The notes under the pieces: generated by a model
Databases searched by the model: none
Seen by the model: only the letters and a program-made list of their open reading frames with translations
What the model was told of the DNA's origin: nothing
Source of the DNA: Stutzerimonas stutzeri
GTDB lineage: Bacteria > Pseudomonadota > Gammaproteobacteria > Pseudomonadales > Pseudomonadaceae
Reading direction: 5' to 3'
NCBI RefSeq assembly: GCF_024451105.1
Contig: NZ_JANGEY010000004.1
Location: forward strand, 1 to 64,000
DNA: 64,000 nucleotides
In this document: in pieces, positions 44,478 to 53,768 of the stretch
Numbering within the stretch: position 1 is the stretch's first letter
Layout: the number at the start of each line of letters is the position of its first letter
Program-made: the position numbers and the translations under genes

Positions 44478-45691
44478 GCAGCTCCATGGACATCAGCATC
44501 ATCGCCGCCAGCAGCGCCGCGCCGCCGCGCAGCGCATCCGCCGCCGGCAAGGCCGGCGACGGCAGCTTCGCCAACCAGTTGCAGCAAGCCGGCGCCCGAC
44601 CCTCGACGACCGCCAGACCGAGCGCGGCAAGCACGCCCGCCGCCAACGCACAGAACGCGCCCGCCGCCCCTGCGGAACGGGCGACGTCCGGCATGCCGGC
44701 CGCCGCCCTGCCCGCCGGCATGAACGAAACGCCTCCGCTGCCGCCCTCCGGCGTGCCGGGCGAGCCGGTCGCGCTGCCCGAGCTGGCGGCAGACGGGACC
44801 TCGCCTGACGCAGTTGGCGGCGACCCGCTCGAGGAGATCCGCCGGCGCCTGGCGCTGATCGAGCAGGCCGGCCAGTTGCCGACCGACGCGGCCGCGGCAG
44901 GCCTCGCCGGTCCGGCCGTTCCGCCCGCCGCGGCCACCCGGCCGACCGCGGCAACGCTGCCGGATGAGGCGTCGGAGGCGAGTGCACCGCGCGAATTCGC
45001 GGCCCGCAGCAGCGCCGCAGAGCCGGCGGCGCTCGCCGCGCCGCAGCCCGCCGCCGAGCGCGACGCGCTGCCGCCCGCCCGGAGCGAGCCGGCGGCGAAC
45101 CGCGCGCCCGCCGTCGATGCCCTCCCCGGCACGCGCGACGACGGCCCCGCGACGACGGCCGTCGACAGCGCGCCGCGCGGCGAACCGCTGCCGCCCCTGC
45201 CGAGCGCCGTGAGCGGCGCGACGGCCCAGACGGCCGTCGCGCCGGGCACCGCCCCCGGCGGTCCCGCCCTGACCGCGCCCCTGGCCAGTCCGCAGTGGCA
45301 GGCCGGCCTCGGCCAGCAGCTGATCGGTCTGCACCAGCGCGGCGAGCAGCAGGTCGAGCTGCACCTGCATCCGGCCGAGCTGGGCCCGCTGTCGATCAGC
45401 CTCAAGGTCAGCGAACTGGGCGCCCAGGCGCAGTTCCTCAGCGCCCATCCGCAGGTCCGCGCCGCGGTCGAACAGGCCATCCCGCAACTGCGCGAAGCAC
45501 TCGCCGCCCAGGGCATCAGCCTCGGCGAGACCTCGGTCGGCGAGCAGCGCCAGCCGGCGGGCGAGCAACCGGCGGGCGACGGAGGATCGCGCCGCGACAC
45601 GGCCCGCAGCGAGGCCGGCGAGAACCCGGAGGAGCCCCTCGTCTCCCGGCCGTTGCGCAGCCTGAGCGGCCAGGTCGATCTCTACGCCTGA
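44474..45691 (+). CDS. fliK: Hook-length control protein FliK
   Basis: 405 residues from the GTG at 44474 (GTGA overlap with fliJ); an ATG at 44486 is the alternative. The N-terminal two thirds are low-complexity Ala/Pro-rich, acting as a ruler; the C-terminal Flg_hook domain contains the conserved VELHLHPAELGPLSISLKVS and ISLGETSVGEQ segments. It measures hook length and triggers the FlhB switch. It ends the fliFGHIJK operon. Confidence 0.95.
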   Translation: MSSSMDISIIAASSAAPPRSASAAGKAGDGSFANQLQQAGARPSTTARPSAASTPAANAQNAPAAPAERATSGMPAAALPAGMNETPPLPPSGVPGEPVALPELAADGTSPDAVGGDPLEEIRRRLALIEQAGQLPTDAAAAGLAGPAVPPAAATRPTAATLPDEASEASAPREFAARSSAAEPAALAAPQPAAERDALPPARSEPAANRAPAVDALPGTRDDGPATTAVDSAPRGEPLPPLPSAVSGATAQTAVAPGTAPGGPALTAPLASPQWQAGLGQQLIGLHQRGEQQVELHLHPAELGPLSISLKVSELGAQAQFLSAHPQVRAAVEQAIPQLREALAAQGISLGETSVGEQRQPAGEQPAGDGGSRRDTARSEAGENPEEPLVSRPLRSLSGQVDLYA

Positions 45692-45704
45692 GCGCCTGGC
45701 GGCA

Positions 45705-45746
45705 AAGCGGCAAGATAGGCTCGATAGGCTGGCTTTTTCGAGCCAT
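45705..45746. promoter_or_regulatory. Candidate FlhD4C2 box of fliL
   Basis: Left arm AAGCGGCAAGATAGGC (45705-45720), 10-base spacer, right arm GGCTTTTTCGAGCCAT (45731-45746). Both arms fit the enteric FlhD4C2 half-site in opposite orientation. It stands 64 bases before the fliL ATG. Confidence 0.55.
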
Positions 45747-45809
45747 CGGGCCGCGACCGCCGTCGCCATACTTGCCCCCCTGTAATCCGTCCATCGAGCA
45801 CGTACCCCC

Positions 45810-46301
45810 ATGGCCAACCCCGAATCCGCCGGCAAGTCGACTCCCTGGCTGGTGATCGTCCTGCTGCTCCTGCTCTGCTCGGCCGGCAGCGCGGCCGCCG
45901 TGTACTTCCTGTTCGGCGGCGCCAAGCTCGGCGCTCTCGGCGGCGAGGCCAGCGCGGCAGCCGCTGCCCCGGCCAAGGCGCCGACCCCGCGCTTCGTGCC
46001 GATCAGCCCGTTCACCGTCAACCTGCAGGGCGAACCCGCCGGACAGCGTCTGCTGTACATCGGCCTGTCGCTGAGGGTCGGCGACGCGGCCACCGAGGCG
46101 CTGCTCAAGGAGCACATGCCCGAGGTGCGCAGCCGTCTGCTGATGCTGATGGCCAGCCAGAAGGCCAGCGAGCTGATCACCCCGGCCGGCAAGGAGGCGC
46201 TGACCGCGCAGATCCTCGCCCTGTTCAACGCCCCCCTGACCAGCCCGCAACCGCCCCTGGCGATCGACGGCGTGCTGTTCTCCGACTTCATCGTCCAGTA
46301 G
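45810..46301 (+). CDS. fliL: Flagellar basal-body protein FliL
   Basis: 163 residues: short cytoplasmic N-terminus, one transmembrane helix (about 13-35) and a periplasmic stomatin-like domain (FVPISPFTVNLQ, YIGLSLRVGD, PEVRSRLLMLMASQKASEL, IDGVLFSDFIVQ). FliL encircles and supports the stator. It opens the fliLMNOPQR operon, with a FlhDC-like box upstream. Confidence 0.95.
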   Translation: MANPESAGKSTPWLVIVLLLLLCSAGSAAAVYFLFGGAKLGALGGEASAAAAAPAKAPTPRFVPISPFTVNLQGEPAGQRLLYIGLSLRVGDAATEALLKEHMPEVRSRLLMLMASQKASELITPAGKEALTAQILALFNAPLTSPQPPLAIDGVLFSDFIVQ

Positions 46302-46305
46302 CCTC

Positions 46306-47358
46306 ATGTCCCAGAGCGACCTGCTCTCCCAGGAGGAGATCGACGCCCTGCTCAAGGGCGTGACCGGCGAGGACGAGGCCCAGGCCGGCGACAGCTCCGG
46401 CCCCACGCGCGTGCGCCCCTACGACCCGAGCACCCAGCGGCGGGTGATCCGCGGCCGCCTGCCGGCCCTGGAGATCATCAACGAACGCTTCGCCCGACGC
46501 TTCCGCATGGGGCTGTTCAACCTGATCCGGCGCAGCGCCGACATCACCGTGGACAGCGTGCGCTACCAGAGCTACAGCGAATTCGCCCGCAACGTGCCGG
46601 TGCCGACCAACCTGAACCTGATCGCCATGAAGCCGCTGCGCGGCACGGCGCTGGTGGTGTTCCCGCCGAGCCTGGTGTTCATGGTGGTCGACAACCTGTT
46701 CGGCGGCGACGGACGTTTCCTCACCAAGAACGAGGGCCGCGAGTTCACCAACACCGAGCAGCGCATCATCCGCCGTCTGCTGGGACTGGCGCTGGAGGCC
46801 TACACCGACTCCTGGCGCGCGGTCTATCCGCTGGAGATCGACTTCCTGCGCTCGGAGATGCAGGTCAAGTTCGCCAACATCACCAGCTCGCCCAACGAGA
46901 TCGTGGTCAACACCACCTTCCACCTGGAAGTCGGCAACCTGGCCAGCGATTTCAACATCTGCATTCCCTATTCGATGATCGAGCCGCTGCGCGACCTGCT
47001 CAACGGCCCGCTGACCGACAACAATCCCGACGAGGATCGGCTGTGGAACCAGCGCATGGCCGGGGAGATCCGCCAGTCGCAGGTCGAGCTGATCGCCGAC
47101 TTCGTCGAGATCCCCAGCAGCATCGCGCGGATCATGGCGCTCAAGGTCGGCGACGTGCTGCCCATCGAGCTGCCCGAACGGGTCACCGCGCGGGTCGACG
47201 ACGTGCCGGTGATGCACTGCGAGTACGGCAGCCAGAACGGTCTGCGCGCCCTGCGGGTCCGCCAGTTGGTCGATCACACGCCGTCTTCCGTCAAGGCGAC
47301 TGCCGATCTGTTCGCCAAGGGCCCGATGCCCGATGCCAAGGAATCCAACCATGACTGA
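46306..47358 (+). CDS. fliM: Motor switch protein FliM
   Basis: 350 residues. The N-terminal CheY-P docking peptide SDLLSQEEIDALLKGV is followed by the CheC-like middle domain (RRFRMGLFNLIRRSADITVD, NLFGGDGR) and a C-terminal SpoA domain. It receives the CheY-P signal and switches rotation. It starts 4 bases after fliL and overlaps fliN by 8. Confidence 0.98.
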   Translation: MSQSDLLSQEEIDALLKGVTGEDEAQAGDSSGPTRVRPYDPSTQRRVIRGRLPALEIINERFARRFRMGLFNLIRRSADITVDSVRYQSYSEFARNVPVPTNLNLIAMKPLRGTALVVFPPSLVFMVVDNLFGGDGRFLTKNEGREFTNTEQRIIRRLLGLALEAYTDSWRAVYPLEIDFLRSEMQVKFANITSSPNEIVVNTTFHLEVGNLASDFNICIPYSMIEPLRDLLNGPLTDNNPDEDRLWNQRMAGEIRQSQVELIADFVEIPSSIARIMALKVGDVLPIELPERVTARVDDVPVMHCEYGSQNGLRALRVRQLVDHTPSSVKATADLFAKGPMPDAKESNHD

Positions 47359-47827
47359 TCCCAATTCCCCCGAGCAATCCGGCCTCGACGCCGACTGGGC
47401 CAGCGCCATGGCCGAACAGGGCGGGGCCGGACCGGCCGCCGACGACGATCCCTGGGCCGCCGCCTTCGCCGAACAGGCCGCCGCCACGCCGCCGGCCGCA
47501 CCGGCGAAGAGCGCCGGGGAAAGCGTGTTCAAGCCGCTCGACAAGAGCGCCGGCAGCGCCGGCATGCGCGACCTCGAGATGATCATGGACATCCCGGTCA
47601 GGCTCACCGTGGAGCTCGGCCGCACGCGCATCACCATCAAGCAGTTGCTCGAACTGGCCCAGGGCTCGGTGATCGAGCTCGACGGCCTGGCCGGCGAGCC
47701 GATGGACATCCTGATCAACGGCTACCTGATCGCCCAGGGCGAGGTGGTGGTGGTGGACGACAAGTACGGCATCCGCATCACCGAGATCATCACGCCCTCC
47801 GAACGCGTGCAGAAGCTCAACCGATGA
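47351..47827 (+). CDS. fliN: Motor switch protein FliN
   Basis: 158 residues from the ATG at 47351, inside the fliM end (ATGACTGA). An acidic, Ala-rich N-terminal half and a C-terminal SpoA domain ([39 protein letters not shown]). It forms the lower C ring and helps export docking through FliH. The N-terminal extension is like other pseudomonad FliN proteins. Confidence 0.97.
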   Translation: MTDPNSPEQSGLDADWASAMAEQGGAGPAADDDPWAAAFAEQAAATPPAAPAKSAGESVFKPLDKSAGSAGMRDLEMIMDIPVRLTVELGRTRITIKQLLELAQGSVIELDGLAGEPMDILINGYLIAQGEVVVVDDKYGIRITEIITPSERVQKLNR

Positions 47828-48234
47828 GCGAGACGGCCACCGCGGCCCAGCAGGCCGCCGGCAGCGGCAGCGAGGCCCTGCTCGGCATGGCCGCGCTCGG
47901 CAAGACCGGACTCGCCCTGCTGCTGGTGATCGCTCTGATCCTGCTGTGCAGCTGGCTGCTGCGCCGCCTGGCCAGCGGCCAGCGGCTGCCGGGCCAGCCG
48001 CTCAGGGTGCTCGGCAGCACCATGCTCGGCCAGCGCGAGCGGGTGGTGATCGTCGAGGTGGCCGGCACCTGGCTGGTGCTCGGCGTCGCCCCCGGCCAGG
48101 TCAGCAAGCTGCACGAACTGCCGGCGCCGCCCGCCGCGGCGACAGCGCCGGCCGGCGAGGCGCCGCCCCTCGACGGCGGCTTCGCCGCACGCCTGGCCCA
48201 GGCCGTGCGCCACAACCTGCGCCGCACGCCATGA
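47824..48234 (+). CDS. fliO: Flagellar export assembly protein FliO
   Basis: 136 residues with one transmembrane helix (about 26-46) and a small cytoplasmic domain ([33 protein letters not shown]). It aids assembly of the FliP ring. It overlaps fliN and fliP by 4 bases each (ATGA). Confidence 0.93.
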   Translation: MSETATAAQQAAGSGSEALLGMAALGKTGLALLLVIALILLCSWLLRRLASGQRLPGQPLRVLGSTMLGQRERVVIVEVAGTWLVLGVAPGQVSKLHELPAPPAAATAPAGEAPPLDGGFAARLAQAVRHNLRRTP

Positions 48235-48980
48235 GCGCCGCCCGCCCGCTGCGCTGGCTGGTCCTGCTTGCGCTCGCCCTGCCCGGCCTGGCCCTCGCCG
48301 AGATCGGCCTGCCCGGCCTGGTCAGCAAGCCGCTGGCCGACGGCGGCCAGCAATGGTCGCTCAGCCTGCAGACCCTGCTGCTGCTCAGCTCGATGGCCTT
48401 CCTGCCGGCCATGCTGCTGATGATGACCTCCTTCACCCGCATCATCATCGTCCTCGGCCTGCTGCGCACCGCCCTCGGCACCCCGTCGACGCCGCCCAAC
48501 CAGGTGCTGATCGGCCTGGCGCTGTTTCTCAGCTTCTTCGTCATGTCGCCGGTGCTGACCCAGGTGCACCAGCAGGCCTGGCAGCCGTTCTCGCGCGACG
48601 AGATCGACTTCGAGCAGTTCATCGCGACCGGCAGTCAGCCGTTCCGCGAGTTCATGCTCGGCCAGACCCGCGAGAGCGACCTGGCGCTGTTCGCCCGCCT
48701 CGCCCAGGTCGGCGAGATCGAAGGTCCCGAGCAGGTGCCGATGCGCGTGCTGCTGCCGGCCTTCGTCACCAGCGAGCTGAAGACCGCCTTCCAGATCGGC
48801 TTCACCATCTTCATCCCGTTCCTGATCATCGACCTGGTGGTGGCCAGCGTGCTGATGGCGCTGGGCATGATGATGGTGCCGCCGGCGACCATCTCGCTGC
48901 CGTTCAAGCTGATGCTGTTCGTGCTGGTCGACGGCTGGCAGTTGCTGATCGGCTCGCTGGCGCAGAGCTTCTACACCTGA
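48231..48980 (+). CDS. fliP: Flagellar export gate protein FliP
   Basis: 249 residues from the ATG at 48231. Cleavable signal peptide ([23 protein letters not shown]), then four transmembrane helices with the family signatures [29 protein letters not shown] and [18 protein letters not shown]. It forms the core of the export gate with FliQ and FliR. Confidence 0.97.
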   Translation: MSAARPLRWLVLLALALPGLALAEIGLPGLVSKPLADGGQQWSLSLQTLLLLSSMAFLPAMLLMMTSFTRIIIVLGLLRTALGTPSTPPNQVLIGLALFLSFFVMSPVLTQVHQQAWQPFSRDEIDFEQFIATGSQPFREFMLGQTRESDLALFARLAQVGEIEGPEQVPMRVLLPAFVTSELKTAFQIGFTIFIPFLIIDLVVASVLMALGMMMVPPATISLPFKLMLFVLVDGWQLLIGSLAQSFYT

Positions 48981-49002
48981 CCCACTTCCCGGAGCCGCCG
49001 CG

Positions 49003-49272
49003 ATGACACCCGAATCGGTCATGGACCTCGCCTACCAGGGCATGCGCGTCACCCTGATGCTGGCCGGCCCGCTGCTGCTCACCGCCCTACTGGTGGGCCT
49101 GCTGATCAGCCTGTTCCAGGCAGCCACGCAGATCAACGAGATGACCCTGTCGTTCATCCCCAAGATCCTCGCGGTGTTCACCGTGCTGGTGCTGGCCGGT
49201 CCGTGGATGATCCAGCTGATCGTCGACTTCACCCGCCAGCTGCTGAGCAACCTGCCGCTGATGATCGGCTGA
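49003..49272 (+). CDS. fliQ: Flagellar export gate protein FliQ
   Basis: 89 residues, two transmembrane helices; conserved GLLISLFQAATQINEMTLSFIPKILAV. It lies 22 bases after fliP and 7 before fliR. Confidence 0.97.
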   Translation: MTPESVMDLAYQGMRVTLMLAGPLLLTALLVGLLISLFQAATQINEMTLSFIPKILAVFTVLVLAGPWMIQLIVDFTRQLLSNLPLMIG

Positions 49273-49279
49273 GGCCGCG

Positions 49280-50068
49280 GTGGTCGAGGTCGATTTCGCC
49301 CAGCTGCAGCTGTGGCTGACCACCTTCTTCTGGCCGTTCGTGCGCCTGACCGCGTTTCTCGCCGCCTCGCCGCTGTGGGGGCACGACAGTGTGCCGATGC
49401 GCGTCAAGATCGGCCTGGCCGCCCTGCTGGCGGTGCTGCTCGGGCCGACCCTGCCGCCGCTGCCGGCGGTGCCGCTGGTGTCCTGGACCAGCCTGGGCAT
49501 CCTCGTCGAGCAGATGGCGATCGGCATCGCCATCGGCCTGACCATGCGGGTGACCTTCGCCGTGGTGCAGGCCGCCGGCGAGATCGTCGGCCTGCAGATG
49601 GGCCTGGGCTTCGCCACTTTCTTCGCCCCGGACACCGGCACCAACACCATGATCCTGTCCAGGCTGCTGTACATGTTCAGCCTGTTGATCTTCCTCGCCC
49701 TGAACGGCCACCTGATCGTCCTGGAGATCCTCGCCGCCAGCTTCGCCAGCCTGCCGATCGGCCAGACGCTCGATCCGGGCGCGGGGATCGCCCTGGTCCG
49801 CCACGCCGGCATCGTGATCGCCTCGGGCCTGCTGCTGGCGCTGCCGCTGGTGGCGGCGCTGCTGACCATCAACCTGGCGATGGGCATCCTCAACCGCGCC
49901 TCGCCGCAGCTGACGGTGTTCGCCGTCGGCTTCCCGCTGACCCTGACCGTCGGCCTGGTGCTGCTGATGGTGCTGATGAACGACCTGGGCCGCTTTCTCG
50001 AGGGCCTGTTCGGCGACGCCCTGCTGTTCCTGCGCACCTTCGTCGACAGTCTGGCGGCCGCCGGCTGA
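49280..50068 (+). CDS. fliR: Flagellar export gate protein FliR
   Basis: 262 residues from a GTG start, with about six transmembrane helices and the typical MGLGFATFFAPDTGTNT and LPLVAALLTINLAMGILNRASPQL segments. It completes the FliPQR gate and the fliLMNOPQR operon. It converges with flgL. Confidence 0.96.
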   Translation: MVEVDFAQLQLWLTTFFWPFVRLTAFLAASPLWGHDSVPMRVKIGLAALLAVLLGPTLPPLPAVPLVSWTSLGILVEQMAIGIAIGLTMRVTFAVVQAAGEIVGLQMGLGFATFFAPDTGTNTMILSRLLYMFSLLIFLALNGHLIVLEILAASFASLPIGQTLDPGAGIALVRHAGIVIASGLLLALPLVAALLTINLAMGILNRASPQLTVFAVGFPLTLTVGLVLLMVLMNDLGRFLEGLFGDALLFLRTFVDSLAAAG

Positions 50069-50072
50069 GGAC

Positions 50073-50103
50073 CGAGGGGCCACGCGCGATGCGCCGCCCC
50101 TCG
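50073..50103. terminator. Hairpin between convergent fliR and flgL
   Basis: CGAGGGGC (50073-50080) and GCCCCTCG (50096-50103) form a perfect 8-bp stem with a 15-base loop in the 44-base convergent gap. No T tract on either side, so it is at best a weak or factor-assisted terminator. Confidence 0.4.
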
Positions 50104-50112
50104 CCCGGGCAC

Positions 50113-51033
50113 TCAGAGACGGTCGAACAGCGACAGCTTCTGCACCTCGACGAAGGACTTCTGCGCCGCCTGCAGGCCGACCTGGCGCAGGGTGTACTCG
50201 GAGATCGCCTTGTTGTAGTCGAGGTCGAGACGGTCGGAGAGCACCTGCTCGTAGTTGAGCAGGCGGCTGCTGCCGACCACGTCGAGCACGTCCAGCTCGT
50301 TGAGGCGCGCGCCGACCGAAGCGCGCACGGCGAGCACGTTGTCGAAGCTCTTGTCCAGCGCCGCACCGGCGACGGACAGGGTCGCCTCGAGGTTGGCGCG
50401 CCCCTCCGCGCCCTCCACCGGCGCGGACAGCACGTCGATCATGTCCTTGAGGGCGCCGAACAGGTCGGCGTCCTCGGCGCTGGCGAAGATCGCCCGCCCG
50501 GTGTCCACCGAGGGCATCATGCGTGCCGAGTCGACGTGCTGGGCCTTGACCCCGTCGTCGCCGACGTAGCCGATCCGCCCCGTCTCGTCGGCGACGAAGG
50601 GCGGGGTGCCGTCCTGGTGGCCGCCGAACAGGTAGCGGCCGCTGCCGTCCCGGGAGTTGGCCTGGCCGAGCAGCCCCTGGTAGATGCCGTTGAGCTCCTG
50701 GGCGACGGCGTTGCGATCGGCGTCGCTCAGGGTGCCGTTGCGCGCCTGGACCAGCAGGGTGCGCGCGCGGACGATGAAGTCGGAGGCGCTGCCGAGCACG
50801 CTCTCCTGCTGGGACAGGCTGTTGCGCGCGCTGACCCGGGCATTGGCGTACTGCTCGTCGACGGCCTTGGCCTGGGCAACGCCCACCGCCAGCGAGGCGG
50901 CCTGCGGGTCGTCGGAGGGGTTGACCACCCGCCGGCCGCTGGAGATCTGCAGGCCGGTCTTGAGGAATTCGCCCTGCTGGCGGTTGAGCGAGTTGAGGCT
51001 CTGCTCGTACATGGTGATGGTGCTGATGCGCAT
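50113..51033 (-). CDS. flgL: Hook-filament junction protein FlgL
   Basis: 306 residues. Flagellin-like N-terminus (MRISTITMYEQSLNSLNRQQGEFLKTGLQISSGRRVVNPSDDP pattern) and a C-terminal coiled coil (DLDYNKAISEYTLRQVGLQAAQKSF). It joins hook-associated FlgK to the filament. It follows flgK by 19 bases and shares its FliA promoter. Confidence 0.95.
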   Translation of the reverse strand: MRISTITMYEQSLNSLNRQQGEFLKTGLQISSGRRVVNPSDDPQAASLAVGVAQAKAVDEQYANARVSARNSLSQQESVLGSASDFIVRARTLLVQARNGTLSDADRNAVAQELNGIYQGLLGQANSRDGSGRYLFGGHQDGTPPFVADETGRIGYVGDDGVKAQHVDSARMMPSVDTGRAIFASAEDADLFGALKDMIDVLSAPVEGAEGRANLEATLSVAGAALDKSFDNVLAVRASVGARLNELDVLDVVGSSRLLNYEQVLSDRLDLDYNKAISEYTLRQVGLQAAQKSFVEVQKLSLFDRL

Positions 51034-51052
51034 GACGCGTTACTCCGGTCGA

Positions 51053-52681
51053 TCAGGCACGGATGCCGAGCAGGGTGTCGAGGACCGCCGCGCCGATCTC
51101 GATGACCTTGGCGTTGGCCTGGTAGTACTGCTGGTAGCGGATCAGGTTGGCCGCCTCCTCGTCGAGGTTGACCCCCGAGTCGGCCTGCTGCAGGCCGCGC
51201 AGCTGTTCGCTGAGCCCCTGCTGGGCGCTCAGGTTGGCGGCGGCGATGTTGGTGCGGTTGCCGACGTCGCTGACGATGGCCGCGTAGCCCTGGCTGAGGG
51301 TCGCCTGGCCGCCGACCACGCTGCGGGTCTGCAGCGCCTGCAGGGCCAGCGCATTGCGGTTGTCGCCCGAGCCGCTGCCGCCTTCCGGCTGGCCGGCGGC
51401 GATGCGCGCCGGATCGCTCGGAGCGACGGCGAGCTTGGCGGCCGAGCGACGGGTGGGCTGGATCACGAAACGGTCGCCCTCGGCGGGAGTACCACTGAGC
51501 TGCACGGTCATCCCGGCGAAGCTCAGGGTGCCGCTGGCGCTGTCGTAGCTGGCGTCCACTGCGGCGCCGATGTCGCGGCGCACCACACTGAAGCCCTGCG
51601 CGTCGCTCCAGGTCAGGTCGTAGTCGCTGGCGGTCAGACTGCCCAGCGTCTCCGGGTCGAAGCTGGCGCTCAGCGCCGCATCGCCGCGGTTGCCGGTGTT
51701 GCTGAAGCTGACCGGCTGACCGATGGCGAAGAAATCGCCGCCGGCCTCGCCGTACAGGTCGACGCCCTGGGCGTGCTGCTGGTTGAAGGCCACCGCCAGG
51801 GATACCGCCAGCTGGCCCAGCTGGTTCTGGGTGCGGTCGAGGGTTTCGCGGCGGAAGGTCATCAGGCCGCCCAGCTCGCCGTCCTTGAAGGTGCTGTCGG
51901 AAAACTCGATCAGGTTGCCGCCCGGATCGCGGTAGCCGACCACGAAGCGGCTGGCTTCCTCGGAGGAGCGCATCGCCTCGAGGCTGAAGCTGTTGGCGCC
52001 GCTGACCAGGCTCAGGCCGTTGCTCAGGGTCAGGTTGTAGCTGCCGCCGTCCTGGATGGTCAGCCGCGCGTCGATGCGCTGGCTCAGCTCGGCGACCAGC
52101 TGGTCGCGCATGTTGAGCAGGCCGTTGGGCGCCTCGCCGGTCTTGGCCTTGGCCATGGCGATCTCGCGGTTGAGCTTGGCCACCTGGCCGGCGGTGTTGT
52201 TGATCTGGGTGACCTGGTCCTTGATCTGGCCGTTGATGCTCTCCTGCATGGAGCTCAGGTAGCCGTCGAAGGCGCGGAACTGCCCGGTCAGGGTCTGCGC
52301 AGCGCCCAGCACGCCCTGGCGGGCGGCCGGATCGGCCGGCGAGGCCACCACGTCCTCGATGGCGGAGAAGAACGCGCTCATCAGCGGCGCCAGGCCGGCC
52401 TCGCGGTCGGCCAGCAAGGTGTCGATCTGGCTGACCTGCGCGTAGTAGCTGCCCAGCGCCCCCGCCGCGCCCTGGCTGCGGTTGAGCTGGGCATTGACGA
52501 ACTGGTTGAACTGGCGCTCGACGTTCATCACCTCGACGCCGGCCCCGGCGAAACGCTCGCCGACGTGCGCCAGCTGGCGGTTGTAGCCTGGGGTGTAGAC
52601 GTTGCTGATGTTGTTGCTGGTGGTGGCCAGCACCGTCTGCGCGGTCTGCAGGCCGCTGACGCCGATGGAGAAGATGCTCAT
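51053..52681 (-). CDS. flgK: Hook-filament junction protein FlgK
   Basis: 542 residues. Conserved N-terminus (FSIGVSGLQTAQTVLATTSNNISNVYTPGYNRQ) and C-terminus (GVNLDEEAANLIRYQQYYQANAKVIE) that pair as terminal helices. AGGA precedes the ATG. It is preceded by a FliA promoter with a perfect -10 element at 52711-52737. Confidence 0.96.
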   Translation of the reverse strand: MSIFSIGVSGLQTAQTVLATTSNNISNVYTPGYNRQLAHVGERFAGAGVEVMNVERQFNQFVNAQLNRSQGAAGALGSYYAQVSQIDTLLADREAGLAPLMSAFFSAIEDVVASPADPAARQGVLGAAQTLTGQFRAFDGYLSSMQESINGQIKDQVTQINNTAGQVAKLNREIAMAKAKTGEAPNGLLNMRDQLVAELSQRIDARLTIQDGGSYNLTLSNGLSLVSGANSFSLEAMRSSEEASRFVVGYRDPGGNLIEFSDSTFKDGELGGLMTFRRETLDRTQNQLGQLAVSLAVAFNQQHAQGVDLYGEAGGDFFAIGQPVSFSNTGNRGDAALSASFDPETLGSLTASDYDLTWSDAQGFSVVRRDIGAAVDASYDSASGTLSFAGMTVQLSGTPAEGDRFVIQPTRRSAAKLAVAPSDPARIAAGQPEGGSGSGDNRNALALQALQTRSVVGGQATLSQGYAAIVSDVGNRTNIAAANLSAQQGLSEQLRGLQQADSGVNLDEEAANLIRYQQYYQANAKVIEIGAAVLDTLLGIRA

Positions 52682-52710
52682 GAAGCCGTTCCTGTTGAAC
52701 CCTGCTCAGC

Positions 52711-52737
52711 TTATCGGCCGCGCCGGGATAATCTTGA
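52711..52737 (-). promoter_or_regulatory. FliA (sigma-28) promoter of flgKL
   Basis: Minus strand TCAA (52737-52734), 15 bases, GCCGATAA (52718-52711): the -10 element is a perfect match. It lies between flgJ and flgK, as in enteric bacteria. Confidence 0.85.
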
Positions 52738-52754
52738 TGGCCGTTCGGCCGCGA

Positions 52755-53768
52755 TCACAGCTGCGCCAGGCGCAGCGGCGCAGCGACGGGCCCGATGGTC
52801 GCCATCACCGCGATCAGCTTGTCGGCATAGGCCGGATCGGTGGCATAGCCGCCGGCCTGCAGGGCGCGGGCTGCCTGCTGGGCGTCGGGCGCGGCGAGTA
52901 CCCCGGCGTAGCGCGGGTTGCTGCCGATCAGCCGGGCGTAGTCGGTGAAGGCGGCCTCGAAGGAGTCGTAGACGCGGAAACGCTCGATGCGACTCACCGC
53001 CCGGCCGTCCACGTACTCGGTGGTGCGCACTTCGGTGGTCGGCCCCTGCCAGCCGGCGCCGGCCTTGATGCCGAACAGGTTGTGGCTGTTGCCGCCGCTG
53101 GCGGTGGCGATCTCGTGGCGACCCCAGCCGGTCTCCAGCGCGGCCTGGGCGAGGATCAGCTCGGCCGGCACGCCGCTGGCGCGGCTGGCGGCGCGCGCCG
53201 GCTCCTGCAGGCGGGCGACGAAGGACTCGACATGCCCGCCGCGCGCAGCATCGCCGCCGCGCCCGACGCCGCCTGCGCGTCCGCTCTCGCCGGGCGAGGA
53301 CGCCGCCGGCTGCGTCTCGCTGCGCCGGGCGCGCGACTCGAGCGGCGCCGGCGCGCCGTCCGGCGCGTCGATCCGCAACGCGCCGTAGAGCGGGCGCGGC
53401 GTACCGCGCGGGATGCCGCCGATCAGCCCGTCGGCGCTGGCCGCGCCCGTCGGCGGCGCCGCCGCGCCCGTCTGGCTGGCCAGTTGCAAGGCCAGCCGCT
53501 CGGCCAGGCCCAGGCCGTTGCCGGCCAGTTGCTGCGCCCACTGCTGGTCGAGCAGCTCGGTGTAGAAGCGGCTCTGCTGGCTGTCGAGCAGGCCGGACTG
53601 CGGGCCGGCCTCGCGCATGCTCTTGAGCATCATCTGCAGGAGCAGCGCCTCGAACTGCCGACTGGCCTCGCCGAGCCCCTGCTGCGGGTCGTGACGGGCG
53701 CTCTGCTTGAGACGCTGCAGCCCCTGCAGGTCGAGGGCGAACTGACTGCCCAGGTCGGCGACGCTCAT
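52755..53768 (-). CDS. flgJ: Rod cap and peptidoglycan hydrolase FlgJ
   Basis: 337 residues. N-terminal rod-cap domain (EASRQFEALLLQMMLKSMREAG, FYTELLDQQWAQQLA) and, after a Ser/Pro/Ala linker, a C-terminal GH73 muramidase domain (AQAALETGWGRHEI with catalytic Glu; NSHNLFGIKAG; PRYAGVL). It opens the peptidoglycan for the rod. Its start overlaps the flgI stop (TGATG). Confidence 0.96.
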   Translation of the reverse strand: MSVADLGSQFALDLQGLQRLKQSARHDPQQGLGEASRQFEALLLQMMLKSMREAGPQSGLLDSQQSRFYTELLDQQWAQQLAGNGLGLAERLALQLASQTGAAAPPTGAASADGLIGGIPRGTPRPLYGALRIDAPDGAPAPLESRARRSETQPAASSPGESGRAGGVGRGGDAARGGHVESFVARLQEPARAASRASGVPAELILAQAALETGWGRHEIATASGGNSHNLFGIKAGAGWQGPTTEVRTTEYVDGRAVSRIERFRVYDSFEAAFTDYARLIGSNPRYAGVLAAPDAQQAARALQAGGYATDPAYADKLIAVMATIGPVAAPLRLAQL